From Carposina sasakii (lineage: Eukaryota > Arthropoda > Insecta > Lepidoptera > Carposinidae): DNA of 64,000 bases. How positions within the stretch are numbered: position 1 is the stretch's first letter; each line of letters opens with the position of its first letter. The notes under the pieces are model-generated. The model was not told where the DNA came from. It made no database searches and saw only the letters and a list, made by a program, of their open reading frames with translations. The stretch spans positions 4,960,001 through 5,024,000 of the forward strand of contig CP053160.1 in NCBI GenBank assembly GCA_014607495.2, given 5' to 3'. Shown in pieces: positions 56,301-64,000 of this stretch. A program made the position numbers and the translations under genes.

Positions 56301-57586
56301 AGCTACGTGGATTTCATAAGATTTGTGCTAGACGGGTCTAGTAAATATTGGAATTTTCACAAGAATGACATCTAGGTCACTTCCGTATAGATCTACTACC
56401 TAGTGTTACTATGAGAGCTATGTAACAAGTTGCTAGCTTATCGTCTGAGAAAATGCTCGAGTTCCTTATTCGACTCTTACGAGATGCGGCTGATGTATTC
56501 TAATGAAAGCCCGCATCAGCATTGAACATACATCAACACAGGACTCAAAATCACTTTTAGTCTATAGTGTAAATAATCTGTGGTGCAGGCTATAGTCCAT
56601 TTTAGTCAGTATTATTGGCGGTCAGTTAAAAAAAAACTTTGCGACGCAGGCGATTTTCCGGTCGGAATTCATGGCGCAGTTCCTGTCAGTACTACTCGCG
56701 GGATTGGCCGAAGGCGGCGGCCGCGCGCTATTGAGAGAGGAGATCATCTGCACCATCCACCAGATGGCGTCGGTGGACTTCACCGCGTTCCGCACCGGGT
56801 TCATACCGCACTTCCTCAACTCGTTGTCGGGTTTGCAGCCGGCTCATGTTGAGATGCTGTCCGATTTCCCGCCGGATACGGTAAGTTCTTTTTTTTTAAT
56901 GCCACACAGTGTTCCAAAAACCCCGAAAAATGGACATCTCAAGCTGATTCCGTAGATCGACGTAGTTCGACGAGAGAAACAATTCGCTTAAACAAACTAT
57001 GTATGTACTTATCAATTGATGGCCATTTTTCGGAGTTTTCGGAACACTGTATGCCAGTGTTAGACTAGTTTCAGCTGATGGAATTGCATGTGGACACCCA
57101 TGGAACATTACTTACGTAGAATATTCATTATGCTAAGACTGCCTTTCCACCGGATATGTGCTATGCTACGTCGCTATGGATGCGTTTGATATCCATCACC
57201 AATCAAATATATTAACATCTTGGACAAACATCTTGTTTTTTACCGACAACTGCAACGCCCAAATTAACGAATACTAGGATTTCAATGGTGTACAAAGTTA
57301 TAGTTTCCAACAAATGCATACAGATAGACATGACTACATTAAAATACTGCAGGATCACGAAGGAGATCTACAGCCACATTAAGCATATCGGGGCCACATG
57401 TGGAAGATCAGTGGAAACTTGCTAGTTCATCATCTGACAGAACACCCCTGAGTTCTTTATCCAACTTACCCTATTTGGTATTTCCAGGATCTGCCTACAT
57501 TCACGTTGAACGTGCAGCGACTAATAAACGACGTGAACTGTTACCGCGCTTACAACGCTCTCGACCCAAACGGGGCCGCTTCATAG
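32347..57586 (+). CDS. XPO6: Exportin-6 (XPO6), nuclear export receptor for actin
   Basis: Twenty exons, all phases agreeing, ~1011 aa (human 1125): 32347-32541, 39548-39745, 40213-40384, 40773-40896, 41199-41337, 44267-44430, 48953-49076, 49356-49438, 49686-49794, 49982-50074, 50639-50789, 50945-51086, 51991-52117, 52605-52745, 53651-53845, 54378-54556, 54893-55069, 55746-55938, 56650-56880, 57488-57586. Exportin-6 carries actin-profilin out of the nucleus with RanGTP. Family blocks in order: [147 protein letters not shown]. Exons 11-12 and 16-18 are very GC-rich. Exons 12, 17 and 18 end in tandem arrays that copy their splice donors. The N-terminus is uncertain: ATG 32347 fits the family, but an upstream in-frame ATG (32290) and a possible acceptor (32330) exist. 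Confidence 0.93.
33310..34720 (+). pseudogene. Broken LINE with reverse transcriptase domain, XPO6 intron 1
   Basis: Plus-strand fragments in several frames: [65 protein letters not shown] (RT fingers/palm), then a deletion that removes the FADD region, then [49 protein letters not shown] and a C-terminus leading to the tail at 34680-34715. Frameshifts and the internal loss make it dead. Confidence 0.85.
34730..35130. other. Unclassified, includes a GC-rich patch
   Basis: Positions 34910-35030 are GC-rich ('gcggcgccagcggccggtcg'). The small open frame 34601-34912 is partly the LINE tail. No gene recognised. Confidence 0.35.
35370..35640 (-). repeat. Retroelement 3'-end fragment, minus strand
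   Basis: Poly-T-like left end ('aataaaatagcctttatta' read in reverse gives an A-rich tail), followed by 'ctcatggcaaaggcctcctc', a usual antisense LINE tail. Confidence 0.45.
35782..38891 (-). pseudogene. P-element/THAP9-type transposase gene, one premature stop
   Basis: Three minus-strand exons in phase: 38891-38815, 38572-38365, 38169-35782, ~890 codons (human THAP9 903). Exons 1-2 encode a full THAP DNA-binding domain: CCAVSC, W, LCSKHF (C2CH zinc ligands) and the AVPTIF end. Then a basic linker, a coiled-coil segment ([16 protein letters not shown]) and the RNase H-like core. In the ORF after the stop, acidic residues at the expected catalytic places are D99 (CMDEMAIRK), D188 (LTFDGAPNN) and E428 ([13 protein letters not shown]); [13 protein letters not shown] and [12 protein letters not shown] are family blocks. 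A single TAA (37971-37969) splits linker from coiled coil; no other damage is seen in 2.6 kb. The ATG at 37863 would allow a 693-aa protein without the THAP domain. I could not find terminal repeats or a TSD. It lies antisense in XPO6 intron 1. Confidence 0.9.
39045..39251 (-). pseudogene. LINE RT C-terminal scrap
   Basis: Minus-strand frame with [16 protein letters not shown], the conserved post-RT block of insect LINEs, cut at both sides. XPO6 intron 1. Confidence 0.55.
41438..41652. repeat. 'ttcgtccgcgtgg' family copy, diverged
   Basis: Starts 'actagtggccgcccacggc' and runs through 'ccctagttatacat' to 'gacggacagacagcggc'. XPO6 intron 5. Confidence 0.65.
41660..43028. other. GC-rich unclassified insert, XPO6 intron 5
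   Basis: About 1.3 kb with a composition unlike the AT-rich intron around it. It has open frames on both strands (for example 41669-41986 and 42337-42684) but no recognisable domain. Part of it (about 42030-42125, 'gtgcgcgcaacgag', 'ggcgtcctcccgcgcccc') is shared with 50235-50380. It is probably a retroelement piece. Confidence 0.45.
43037..43229. mobile_element. hAT-type MITE, 8-bp TSD ttctaacc
   Basis: Starts CAGTGGTTCCCAAAGTGG and ends AGTTTGGGAACCCCTG, classic hAT ends. It is flanked by ttctaacc (43029-43036 and 43230-43237). 193 bp, non-coding. XPO6 intron 5. Confidence 0.92.
43240..44200. other. XPO6 intron 5, no feature recognised
   Basis: AT-rich with two short open frames (43350-43538, 43636-43878) lacking any family signature. 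Confidence 0.4.
44637..44828 (+). pseudogene. Retroelement C-terminal scrap, possibly Penelope-like
   Basis: Frame with [33 protein letters not shown] and a stop after GVNLLN. The pattern (FA-HLL--NH, KG--L--LE-LEI) resembles the C-terminal part of Penelope-like retroelement proteins. I see no catalytic GIY-YIG, so this is a weak assignment. Confidence 0.4.
45166..45737. mobile_element. Foldback element with ~205-bp arms
   Basis: The arms 45166-45371 and 45531-45737 are nearly perfect reverse complements ('aaactgacttttaga' outside, 'ggagtcggtgccagcc' inside). The centre is 160 bp, with no ORF. The outer word 'accgacttcaaa' is common in lepidopteran repeats. Confidence 0.85.
45800..46165 (+). 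repeat. Dispersed repeat, third copy
   Basis: Same words as 26855-27125 ('gttgtcaacgttcctg', 'ggaagcatacctgggaag', 'tattagggtccaaagttgag', 'tataaatttcgcc'). Ends 'aacatcctgtatag'. Confidence 0.7.
46160..47690 (-). repeat. 129-bp satellite, ~9 units, open on the minus strand
   Basis: Unit length is 129 bp (43 codons). Units begin near 46169, 46289, 46425, 46553, 46682 and 46811 and, after the SINE-like insert, 47343, 47472 and 47600. The inner units are almost identical and the edge units diverged. Since 129 is a multiple of three, an open minus-strand frame repeats ...[20 protein letters not shown]... through each unit (46240-46908). I do not recognise the protein and suspect a non-coding satellite. 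Confidence 0.85.
46910..47301 (+). mobile_element. SINE-like element copy 6 inserted in the 129-bp satellite
   Basis: Starts 'gattcggcgggaaaatctgg' and ends 'cgggataaact' plus A tail. It is flanked by tcaagtaacacg (46898-46909 and 47302-47313), a duplicated piece of the satellite unit. Confidence 0.9.
48086..48198. repeat. Hairpin of the 'gggtgcgcccaccaccgggcc' repeat
   Basis: Left arm 'atgggtgcgcccaccaccgg' and right arm its reverse complement, separated by about 70 bases. Confidence 0.8.
48292..48546 (-). pseudogene. Non-LTR retrotransposon ORF2 C-terminus
   Basis: Minus-strand frame ending [16 protein letters not shown] and [13 protein letters not shown] stop, the typical last ~80 residues of Jockey/CR1-like ORF2. 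Cut at its 5' side. XPO6 intron 6. Confidence 0.75.
50235..50420. repeat. GC-rich dispersed repeat
   Basis: 'gcgtgcgcgcaacgagcg', 'ggcgtcctcccgcgcccc' and flanking 'caattttcg' words are shared with 42030-42125 and, more loosely, 54600-54745. XPO6 intron 10. Confidence 0.65.
51073..51912 (+). repeat. 44-bp tandem array carrying the exon 12 splice donor (19 copies)
   Basis: Unit of 44 bp containing 'gcacgcgcaggtgtgagtat' and 'gtgtggagctgccgc'. GTGTGAG recurs at 51085 + 44k for k = 0 to 18, so 19 donors. Variation is limited to a few bases (atgtag/atgcag/atttag). The first donor (exon end CAGGT at 51086) gives the right phase for the next exon (VHAEMF, as in human DVHAQ). Reading past it meets TGA at once. 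Confidence 0.92.
52758..53187. mobile_element. hAT-type MITE, 8-bp TSD atttatat
   Basis: Starts TAGTGACCGACCGAAA and ends TTTCGGTCGGACACTA. It is flanked by atttatat (52750-52757 and 53188-53195). The right subterminal part repeats 'tttcggtttcgg'. It begins 12 bp after the end of XPO6 exon 14. Confidence 0.85.
54600..54745. repeat. Diverged copy of the 'caattttcg' GC-rich repeat
   Basis: Carries 'gtgagtgcgcgggagg', 'acacacaattttcgctatcg' and 'aaattaggtaa', in the layout of the copy at 50235 but diverged. XPO6 intron 16. Confidence 0.5.
54971..55371 (+). repeat. 118-bp tandem array carrying the exon 17 splice donor (3 donors)
   Basis: Each unit is the last 99 bases of XPO6 exon 17 plus the first 19 bases of its intron. 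Units: 54971-55088, 55089-55206, 55207-55324 and a partial one to 55371. Donors follow 55069, 55187 and 55305. Past the first donor the frame meets TAG directly (CTG CAC AGG TAG). Confidence 0.92.
55861..56268 (+). repeat. 98-bp tandem array carrying the exon 18 splice donor (4 donors)
   Basis: Each unit is the last 78 bases of XPO6 exon 18 plus the first 20 bases of its intron. Units start at 55861, 55959, 56057 and 56155, with a 16-base remnant to 56268. Donors follow 55938, 56036, 56134 and 56232. Copies look identical. The frame stays open through the whole array. Confidence 0.92.
56907..57049. mobile_element. Short hAT-like MITE after XPO6 exon 19
   Basis: Starts CAGTGTTCCAAAAACCCCG and ends CGGAGTTTTCGGAACACTG, with 'aaaaatgg'/'ccattttt' continuing the arms. 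The flanks (atgccac / atgccag) suggest a damaged duplication. 26 bp after the exon 19 end. Confidence 0.7.
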
Positions 57587-57693
57587 CGGTACCTAAGGTG
57601 CTTAAACTAACTGTTCAAGTACAAAGTAAAATAGACATTTTTAAACTATTTGTGTAGTTAAACACCAGAAGAACTTGAATAAGAACTCGGAAT

Positions 57694-57699
57694 AATAAA
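57694..57699 (+). promoter_or_regulatory. Poly(A) signal of XPO6
   Basis: AATAAA 108 bases after the XPO6 stop codon; first canonical signal downstream. Confidence 0.6.
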
Positions 57700-57994
57700 A
57701 TTTAAGTGCATGTTGTAATTCTGGTTTGGGAGGGTAGAATAATACTGGAATTACTTTTGGTGGTACTTTCACCTCATATGAATTGATGCGGACGGTTGGT
57801 TTATGTTGCTGTGTTTTTCTAGTTGAGCAGGTCTGGAAAGTCGCATATAGGCCCTATATCATAGATATATGCGTGCGACACAATATTTTGGGCTCGTACC
57901 TGATAAAAAATTTCACACAATATCATATAAGCGGTGTTTAGACCTTCAACTGACTATCACCTACTTGCTTACTAAGTATACCTTTATCTTAATA

Positions 57995-58195
57995 CTACTG
58001 GACGCCCGCGACTCCGTCCACGTGGACTGCAGAAAAAACAAAATGACGAAATTATCCGGGATAAAAAGTAGCATATATGTTAAGTGGGACCTGTCACAAT
58101 ATATTCCTGAAAACTGCATCGAAATCGGTCCAGCCGTTTCTGAGATTAGCGTGCACAAACATCGATCCGTTACAATTTTATTATATGTATAGAAG
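57995..58195. repeat. 'ttcgtccgcgtgg' family copy
   Basis: Starts 'actggacgcccgcgactccg', with 'tccgggataaaaagtag' and 'tgggacctgtcacaatatat'. The nearby copy at 59676 shares the unusual last word, so the two are close relatives. Confidence 0.75.
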
Positions 58196-58934
58196 ATAGA
58201 ATAGAAGATAGATAATTGACTTATTCTCATCTACATTCTTACTCAATAGTGAGTAGTAAAATTACTGCTATAACTATTATAGTAAATAAAAAGTGCATTT
58301 CTTTCTCTTTGCACATTTACAACTTGAATGTTAATTATTTAATTTCTAGTATACAGGGTGTGGGTGACAGCCAGGCAAATACTGAAATGCTGAACAAGTA
58401 CCATTGTGTTGAGTTATTCAACAGTGTTATTGCTCACAGGAAATGTATTTTTGATTTTATTTTCATTTTTTTTATTTTACAATTTCAGGAAGACCAACAG
58501 CTGTTAAAATTGTAGACACATAACGCCAATAATAGGTCCACACTTATAGAAGCATTGTGAGAGCTATTCAGACACTAATGCACACACAATTTACACCATT
58601 TCCACAAAACCTAATAAGCTTATCAATAACAATTTATCAGTAATCTTTGCTCCCCACGCCAATGAGGATCCGTAACGTTTTTAGTTGATAATGCAGATTT
58701 ATAGACCTAAAAAATCCATTACCTTAAATGCAAAAAATTTTGTTCTACGAAAAAAATTGACGAACTTATGACCAAATTACTAGAAAAGTTCACGCGAGTG
58801 TCCGCCGAAGTAGCTGTGATGTCACGATATCCTTCGCCGCCAGATAGCCGTTGGCAGCGATTAGGCGCGCAGTGTTTTAAAGTTTTATTTAACAAATTAA
58901 GTGTCCGCTTTATATATAATTCATCTTTATAAGT

Positions 58935-59083
58935 ATGTACAAATATTGTATAGTGTCGAAATGTACAAACACTTCTTTTAAAACGTTAGAAAAACTATTT
59001 TTTAACGTGCCGAAAGATCCAAAACCAGCCACGTTAAAAATGCTATGCTATGTTTGCAGCCTCCCTTTTGAGCAGTCACAGTC
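58935..59083 (+). pseudogene. THAP-domain N-terminal scrap
   Basis: Frame MYKYCIVSKCTNTSF...FFNVPKDP: the C-x4-C start and the F-x-VPKDP block of THAP zinc fingers. It then loses the pattern (no W, no C-x2-H) and ends at a stop. Probably from a P-like transposon. Confidence 0.6.
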
Positions 59084-59675
59084 ATGACAACGGCGGTCAA
59101 ACGGTATGGTAACTAACACTGTGACTTGTTTTTTTTAAATAAAAAGTATCCTATGTTACTCCTAACCTAATAGGTTTATTTAAATTAAGTATATTTTTTA
59201 TTTTCTTTTTCTAATTATGTGATGTGCTTAGAACATATTGTGTATTAATGTGCCAACATTGTAAAGAGTTACAGACTAGTTTAATTTTAAGAATTTGTAG
59301 GATTATATTAATTACAGATTGTAACTTGTTATGTTAGCCAAATAAAATAAATAAATAAATAAAATAGGTACTAGTAGGTCTACTATGTATTTTCATACCC
59401 CTAAGTGATAGGGGTTATCCATGCGAGTGGAGCCGCGGGCAACAACTAGTATTTATATATTTATATTCGATCGATTTTAACCAAACCATTTTTTAAGGTT
59501 ACAGTAGGTAGATAGATGTATACATGTGTAAAAGGAGAAGTTGACTAACTGACTGACTGACATATCAACGCAGAGCCTAAACTATACATACATATTTAAA
59601 TAGGTAGATATAAACACTACGAGTATTCATAAGTTCTGAATACGTCCCTGTACAGGTCCCGGCAAACTTATTAGT

Positions 59676-59870
59676 GACTAGTGGACGCCCGCGAGACTCC
59701 GTCCGCGTGGACTACAGAAAAAACAAAATGTTGAAATTATCCGGGATAAAAAGTAGCCTATATGTTAAGTGGGACCTGTCACAATATATTCCTGAAAACT
59801 GCATCAAAATCGGTTAAGCCAATTCTGAGATTAGCGTACACAAACGCACAGACAAACGCATAAGAGAATC
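59676..59870. repeat. 'ttcgtccgcgtgg' family copy
   Basis: Starts 'gactagtggacgcccgcgag', followed by 'ccgtccgcgtggacta', 'tccgggataaaaagtag' and 'gggacctgtcacaatatat'. Confidence 0.75.
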
Positions 59871-60299
59871 CGAGGTGCCGATGCCGCCGGAGCGCGCGCC
59901 ATTCAATACGTTATTCAATGCTCAATAAGTTTGCCTAGACCTATACTTTACATTCATTCTTTATTATACATACTTACTTACTCACCGCTTATGTAGATAA
60001 ATAAGCTGCTGCTTACCTTTACAGTATCCAACGACGAATTTCAGCGCTCGTAAATTTATAATTATTAGCAATGAAATATACCATGAAAGAATCCACTTTT
60101 GGAAGATTATCTGATTGGTTTGCACACAACTAGCTTCAACTTTATTAGTACTCATATTAAGTACAATTTTCAGTGTTTTTCGCCTTAGAATCATGGTCTG
60201 AAGTTGAAGATTAATATTTGCCTGGCTGTCACAAACATCCTGTATAATAGTAAAATGCTGTATTGTATGGTTGGAGCTATAAAAAGAGCTTATACTCAT

Positions 60300-61870
60300 A
60301 GCTTATTATTTAGATTTTATAATGCTCATAATGAGCAGATTGGCATGGAACCAACTAATTTTAATGTTATAGGGTAGTGATTACAAATTTTATATAAAAA
60401 AAAACACATTAAAGATTTGGTGAACATAAAATTATAATACCTTGTATGTAAGATTATTATTGTCATGATTGATTTCACTGTTTTCTCTATATCTATTGTG
60501 ATTGATAATACATAATAAGCGTTTATATATTTTAATGCTTCCTACTTTGTTTTTCTTTAATATTTTTTTGTTATTGTTATGAGACTAGTTTTGATTGTTT
60601 TGAATGTCATTCCAGTTACTTGAACTAGCATTCCTATTTCCATTTCAGTGATTATGTGAATGACTGTTATTTTCACAGCTTATTATATTTTACTAAAAAT
60701 GGATTAAATAAAAGAATCTGAGGAATATTAATATTTTCTCAAAATAAGAAAATTTGTACTTGACATGATTAATTAATCAAACACAATATACAAATATGTA
60801 GGTATGTTTTTTATTTTAAAGTATTTAGGTATTAAGAAAGGGGTAGGGTCAGATGTTAAAAACTAATGTACTCTAATTAAAATTGTAATTTTGATATTTG
60901 CAATTTGACTATAGTGCATGGTGTGCCAAATGACATTTCAGGCATAGTATGTGTTGGTGAACATCGTAAGACGCTAAGACGCCAAATCCCAAATTTAGAG
61001 GTACTTACCTTTTTGTAGAAGTATGACATTGGGTCATGATATTGTCATTGGGTAGGTATATGATTGGGAAAATTATTAAGTTTGTAAGGAAAATTTATCT
61101 AACTTACATTTCCTATGTTAAGTATAACTAGTGTATTATTTGGTAAATTTATGAAGTGGGCTTAGGTAAATCATACCTATAATATTTACGTATCCTAAAC
61201 AATTGTAGTCTATGTTTCTAAAGTTAATTAAGATGCCAGATTATCTGATATAAATGGGATATTTTAAAACTCAGTCAGGTAGGAAAAGACTGCATGCACA
61301 AATACATTATGATAATCTCTGTGTGTTTTCGTGCATTTATAAATTGTGTGCAAAAGGGTTAAAAGCTATTTTAGATTTAATAATTATTTTAATTTAATTA
61401 TTGATGTTATGGGTTTAGTGACTAGTCAATTGAGTTAGAGTTGTAAAACAAACCTTGGACCATTTGTTTCATTTATACATATTTGTTATCTGCATATGTG
61501 GTTATCTGTGAAATTACGTATACATTCCTTGTATAGAAAAATATACAAGGATATTTCCTAATGTCACACCAGAAAGCTGGTTTTGATCTGCTTTAGGGCA
61601 GTATTAAATATGGTGTTAAGCTATATTTTAAGGGTTGTCGTGAAAACAACCAAATGTTGATCAACAATTAAAATTTATTTAAGTCTTTCTCAGTACTGTT
61701 TGGTGATATTTGAGTCAAGCTGTTGTTTAATTATTTAATTATTCTGTTATATTCATCTTTGTGTGTGGTGTAAAAGTTCACAAATTATGTTATCAAGTAG
61801 GTACTTATGTATCACAGCTCAATTTTTTAGGGTTATGGATGTAGCTCAGGCTGTCTGGACAAATCTTCAA
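60300..61870. other. AT-rich intergenic, nothing recognised
   Basis: 1.6 kb without conserved exons, clear repeats or long frames that I can identify. Confidence 0.45.
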
Positions 61871-62346
61871 AATAGCTCACATTTAACTAGGTCAATAGGG
61901 CACTTTATGTGACGGCTAAACACCCTTATTTCAGAATTTGTGACGCTACAGAATCTTAGATAATCGATCGATAACGTGTCCAGGCAGCTTGAAAAACTAC
62001 TTTTCGCTGGTCTCTCAATCTCGGTAATGGAAGTGATTTAGACGACTTTTTGCATATCAACGGGCGTCACATTAATTTGTGACAGGCATCGAGCTAAAAG
62101 TTTTGTAATTCGTGCAGCGGCTTAGTAGAAAAATGCAAAAATCTGTGTCCAGCCAGCTTGAATTTACGTATAAAGCTCTGGCTAGCACTTCTGAAACTCA
62201 ATAACGGGAGCGTTTTCGAATGTGGTTCCTCTACTAAAATTTTGTGACGGTAATAACGTTTGATTTATGGCGTCACGTGTAAAGGTTTATGAGAAATCAG
62301 TAAAAACTTAATGTCCAGCCAGAATGCGTTCAGGCTGGCTGGACAC

Positions 62347-63024
62347 TAGGGTTCAGAACTGGGAAATCCCGGTATCGAAATACTGGGGAATTCCCGGTTC
62401 TTTTGATAGCTCAAGTGCCGGAATTAAACATTTTCCGGATCTTTCGGTTCTTTTGGAAATATAAATGTATAATAATGTGTTATCTCCGTGTTAGGATATG
62501 GAGGTAGTACTAACTGGTAGTACATCCTCACTCAGCTTTTATACGGTGCGATACAGGTCAAACGTATCGAAAACCTCGATAACCTCTCCCGAACCCCCTA
62601 TAGTCTTCGAAATTCGCGAATTTAGCGAGGCGATAATTCCTTGCTTACACATTACTCTCTGCGTCCCGTGCAGTAGATAGATAAGATATAGCTATGTTAT
62701 AAAACTAAGAATTTAACATAACTGATTTTGCATGTTTTAAAATATTTAGGCAATGTTCCTCTAATTCCAATGTTAATTTTATTAAAATTAAGAATTTGAC
62801 ATTTTTCGTAATACAGAAATTTACAGAAACTGATTTTTTACTTACTTTTGATCATTGTATTTTTAATAAATTACTTAAGGCATTTTATTTTATAGAATTC
62901 AGTAAAATTAGCAAAACACTGCAAAGTACCGAAAGTATCGAAAGAACCGGTATTTCTCGGTTCTGATCAAAGACAGTACCGAATTTCCCGGTTCTTTAAA
63001 TTGGCACCGGTTCCGAAAACCCTA
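62347..63024. mobile_element. hAT-type element nested in the long-TIR repeat, TSD ctggacac
   Basis: Starts TAGGGTTCAGAAC and ends GTTCCGAAAACCCTA. It is flanked by ctggacac (62339-62346 and 63025-63032), which belongs to the host repeat. Removing the element restores the word seen in the other copies (ggctggacacatg). Rich in 'ccggttct' and 'tcggttct' subterminal words. Non-coding. Confidence 0.88.
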
Positions 63025-63119
63025 CTGGACACATGTAACTCCGCATGCAAATTTTACAGTTTCTTTTGATAGCAACATACATTGATAGCATTAGATCCGT
63101 TTTCGAGGACCTTTAAATC

Positions 63120-63256
63120 GGCACCGGATTTTCGCGAAGTTTCCATTCATCATTATCATCAATCACGAATTCAGTACCTAATCATTTTACATAAGAAAAC
63201 GGCTGCATGGACAGCATTTCCCTTGCCTTTCCTTCAGGATAAACTAATTAAAAATA
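63120..63256 (+). repeat. Diverged 3' half of the SINE-like element
   Basis: 'tttccattcatcattatcat', 'aattcagta', 'cccttgcctttcc' and 'ttcaggataaact' match the 3' half of the six better copies. Old and 5'-truncated. Confidence 0.65.
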
Positions 63257-64000
63257 AAGCTTACGCTGCAACTTCATAGGGCCATGATGATAAGACTTGT
63301 TTTGTGTGTACATAAATAAGTGACCGTTAAATTTGTACTTTGAAGTCGCGGGCGTCCGCTAGTAATCAATAAAATTAAAAAATGACCCACCCCCTTCACC
63401 ACGTCTACACTTTTGTCTTCTATCAGTTTAAATACCTACGTACCTACCTACAGTTGTACGTATTAGGCGGTATCACCATTACACGGATTTTCGTCCATAG
63501 AAAACACCTTAAAATATACTTGGTCCTAAAAATCATACAATATTGGTTACTCTACTGCAGTGTTCATATGGGAAAACGTAAATGATCAATATTTTTGAAA
63601 CTACCCAAAGTTTCTCCGTCACAAATTCAGGTTATTATCGCTCTCGTCATAAAAATTTGAATATATCTCGAAGGCCGTAGACCATCAGGCAGCGGAGTGT
63701 CATGTGTCCAGCCAGCCTGAATGCAAGTTTTTATTGATTTCTCGTAAACCCTTACACGTGACGCCATAAATCAAACGTTATTACCGTCACAAATTGCGTC
63801 ACTAAATGAGTTGATAGTAGAGGAACCATATTCGAAAACGCTCCCGTTATTGAGTTTCAGAAGTGCTAGAAGTTTTATACGTAAATTCAAGCTGGCTGGA
63901 CACAGATTTTTGCATTTTTCTACTAAGCCGCTGCACGAATCACAAAACTTTTAGCTCGATGGCTGTCACAAATTAATGTGACGCCCGTTGATATGCAAAA

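Larger units (their letters stand above)
58354..60242. mobile_element. 1.9-kb TIR element with TA target site and a THAP scrap
   Basis: Ends CAGGGTGTGGGTGACAGCC / GGCTGTCACAAACATCCTG, with the next 10 bases also matching (about 26 of 29). TA is on both sides (58352-58353, 60243-60244). Inside lie a THAP-like coding scrap (58935), the nested retroelement copy (59676-59870) and an unrecognised open frame (59982-60299, -). It looks like a decayed DNA transposon with insertions. Confidence 0.65.
61876..64000. mobile_element. Long inverted-repeat element of the 'GTCACAAA' family, cut by the window end
   Basis: The left arm (61876-62346) is inverted relative to copy 1 at the window start. The right arm (63614-64000, open at the window edge) has copy-1 orientation. 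Between them lie a nested hAT element (62347-63024) and about 590 bp of spacer with a SINE-like scrap and the tail 'gtcgcgggcgtccgctagta' (63346-63365). Together this is one element with arms of at least ~390 bp, ending at about 61876 on the left. Confidence 0.7.

Noticed and set aside
59982..60299. 105-codon minus-strand frame as a gene
   Set aside because: No domain, overlaps the TIR of an element, composition as in surrounding AT-rich DNA.

Overview
This is eukaryotic nuclear DNA from an insect, almost certainly a moth or butterfly (Lepidoptera). The evidence is an AT-rich background, genes cut into many short exons with GT-AG introns, and the characteristic lepidopteran dispersed repeats (the 'ttcgtccgcgtgg ... 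actagt' family, the 'gtagcc ... aaaatcgg' family and LINE tails ending in 'cagtggactgcaataggctg'). It is not bacterial and there is no operon structure. The species cannot be read from the window.

Four host genes can be rebuilt exon by exon with matching splice phases. (1) 1378-3433 (+): the 3' part of METTL16, an RNA m6A methyltransferase; its first exons are not in the window. (2) 11519-24323 (+): a complete HMG20A/B-type HMG-box gene in 7 exons (339 aa). (3) 25517-27722 (-): SLBP, the histone mRNA stem-loop binding protein, in 4 exons (168 aa), tail-to-tail with HMG20. (4) 32347-57586 (+): exportin-6 (XPO6), 20 exons, about 1011 aa, divergent from SLBP. The four proteins act in different processes (RNA methylation, chromatin, histone mRNA processing, nuclear export of actin), and nothing suggests functional clustering.

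Most of the rest is transposable-element DNA. A P-element/THAP9-type transposon (35782-38891, -) sits in XPO6 intron 1; it is almost intact but carries one in-frame stop. Six hAT-type non-autonomous elements are delimited by perfect 8-bp target-site duplications. There is a long-TIR foldback element with a 9-bp duplication (9316-10442), and six copies of a ~400-bp SINE-like element, five with clear 12-14-bp duplications. Several LINE fragments (Jockey-like, and an RT family carrying an FADD motif) and many short inverted-repeat elements complete the picture. A palindrome-rich repeat lies at both ends of the window.

The most unusual feature is in the 3' half of XPO6. Three separate tandem arrays (44 bp x 19, 118 bp x ~3.4, 98 bp x ~4.2) lie within 5.3 kb. 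Each repeat unit spans the end of a coding exon together with its splice donor, so the gene carries 19, 3 and 4 copies of three different donor sites. The first donor of each array restores the conserved reading frame. In the third array the fourth donor also keeps the frame and would add 98 residues. This is either a real repeated mode of exon-junction amplification or an assembly artefact, and long reads would tell.
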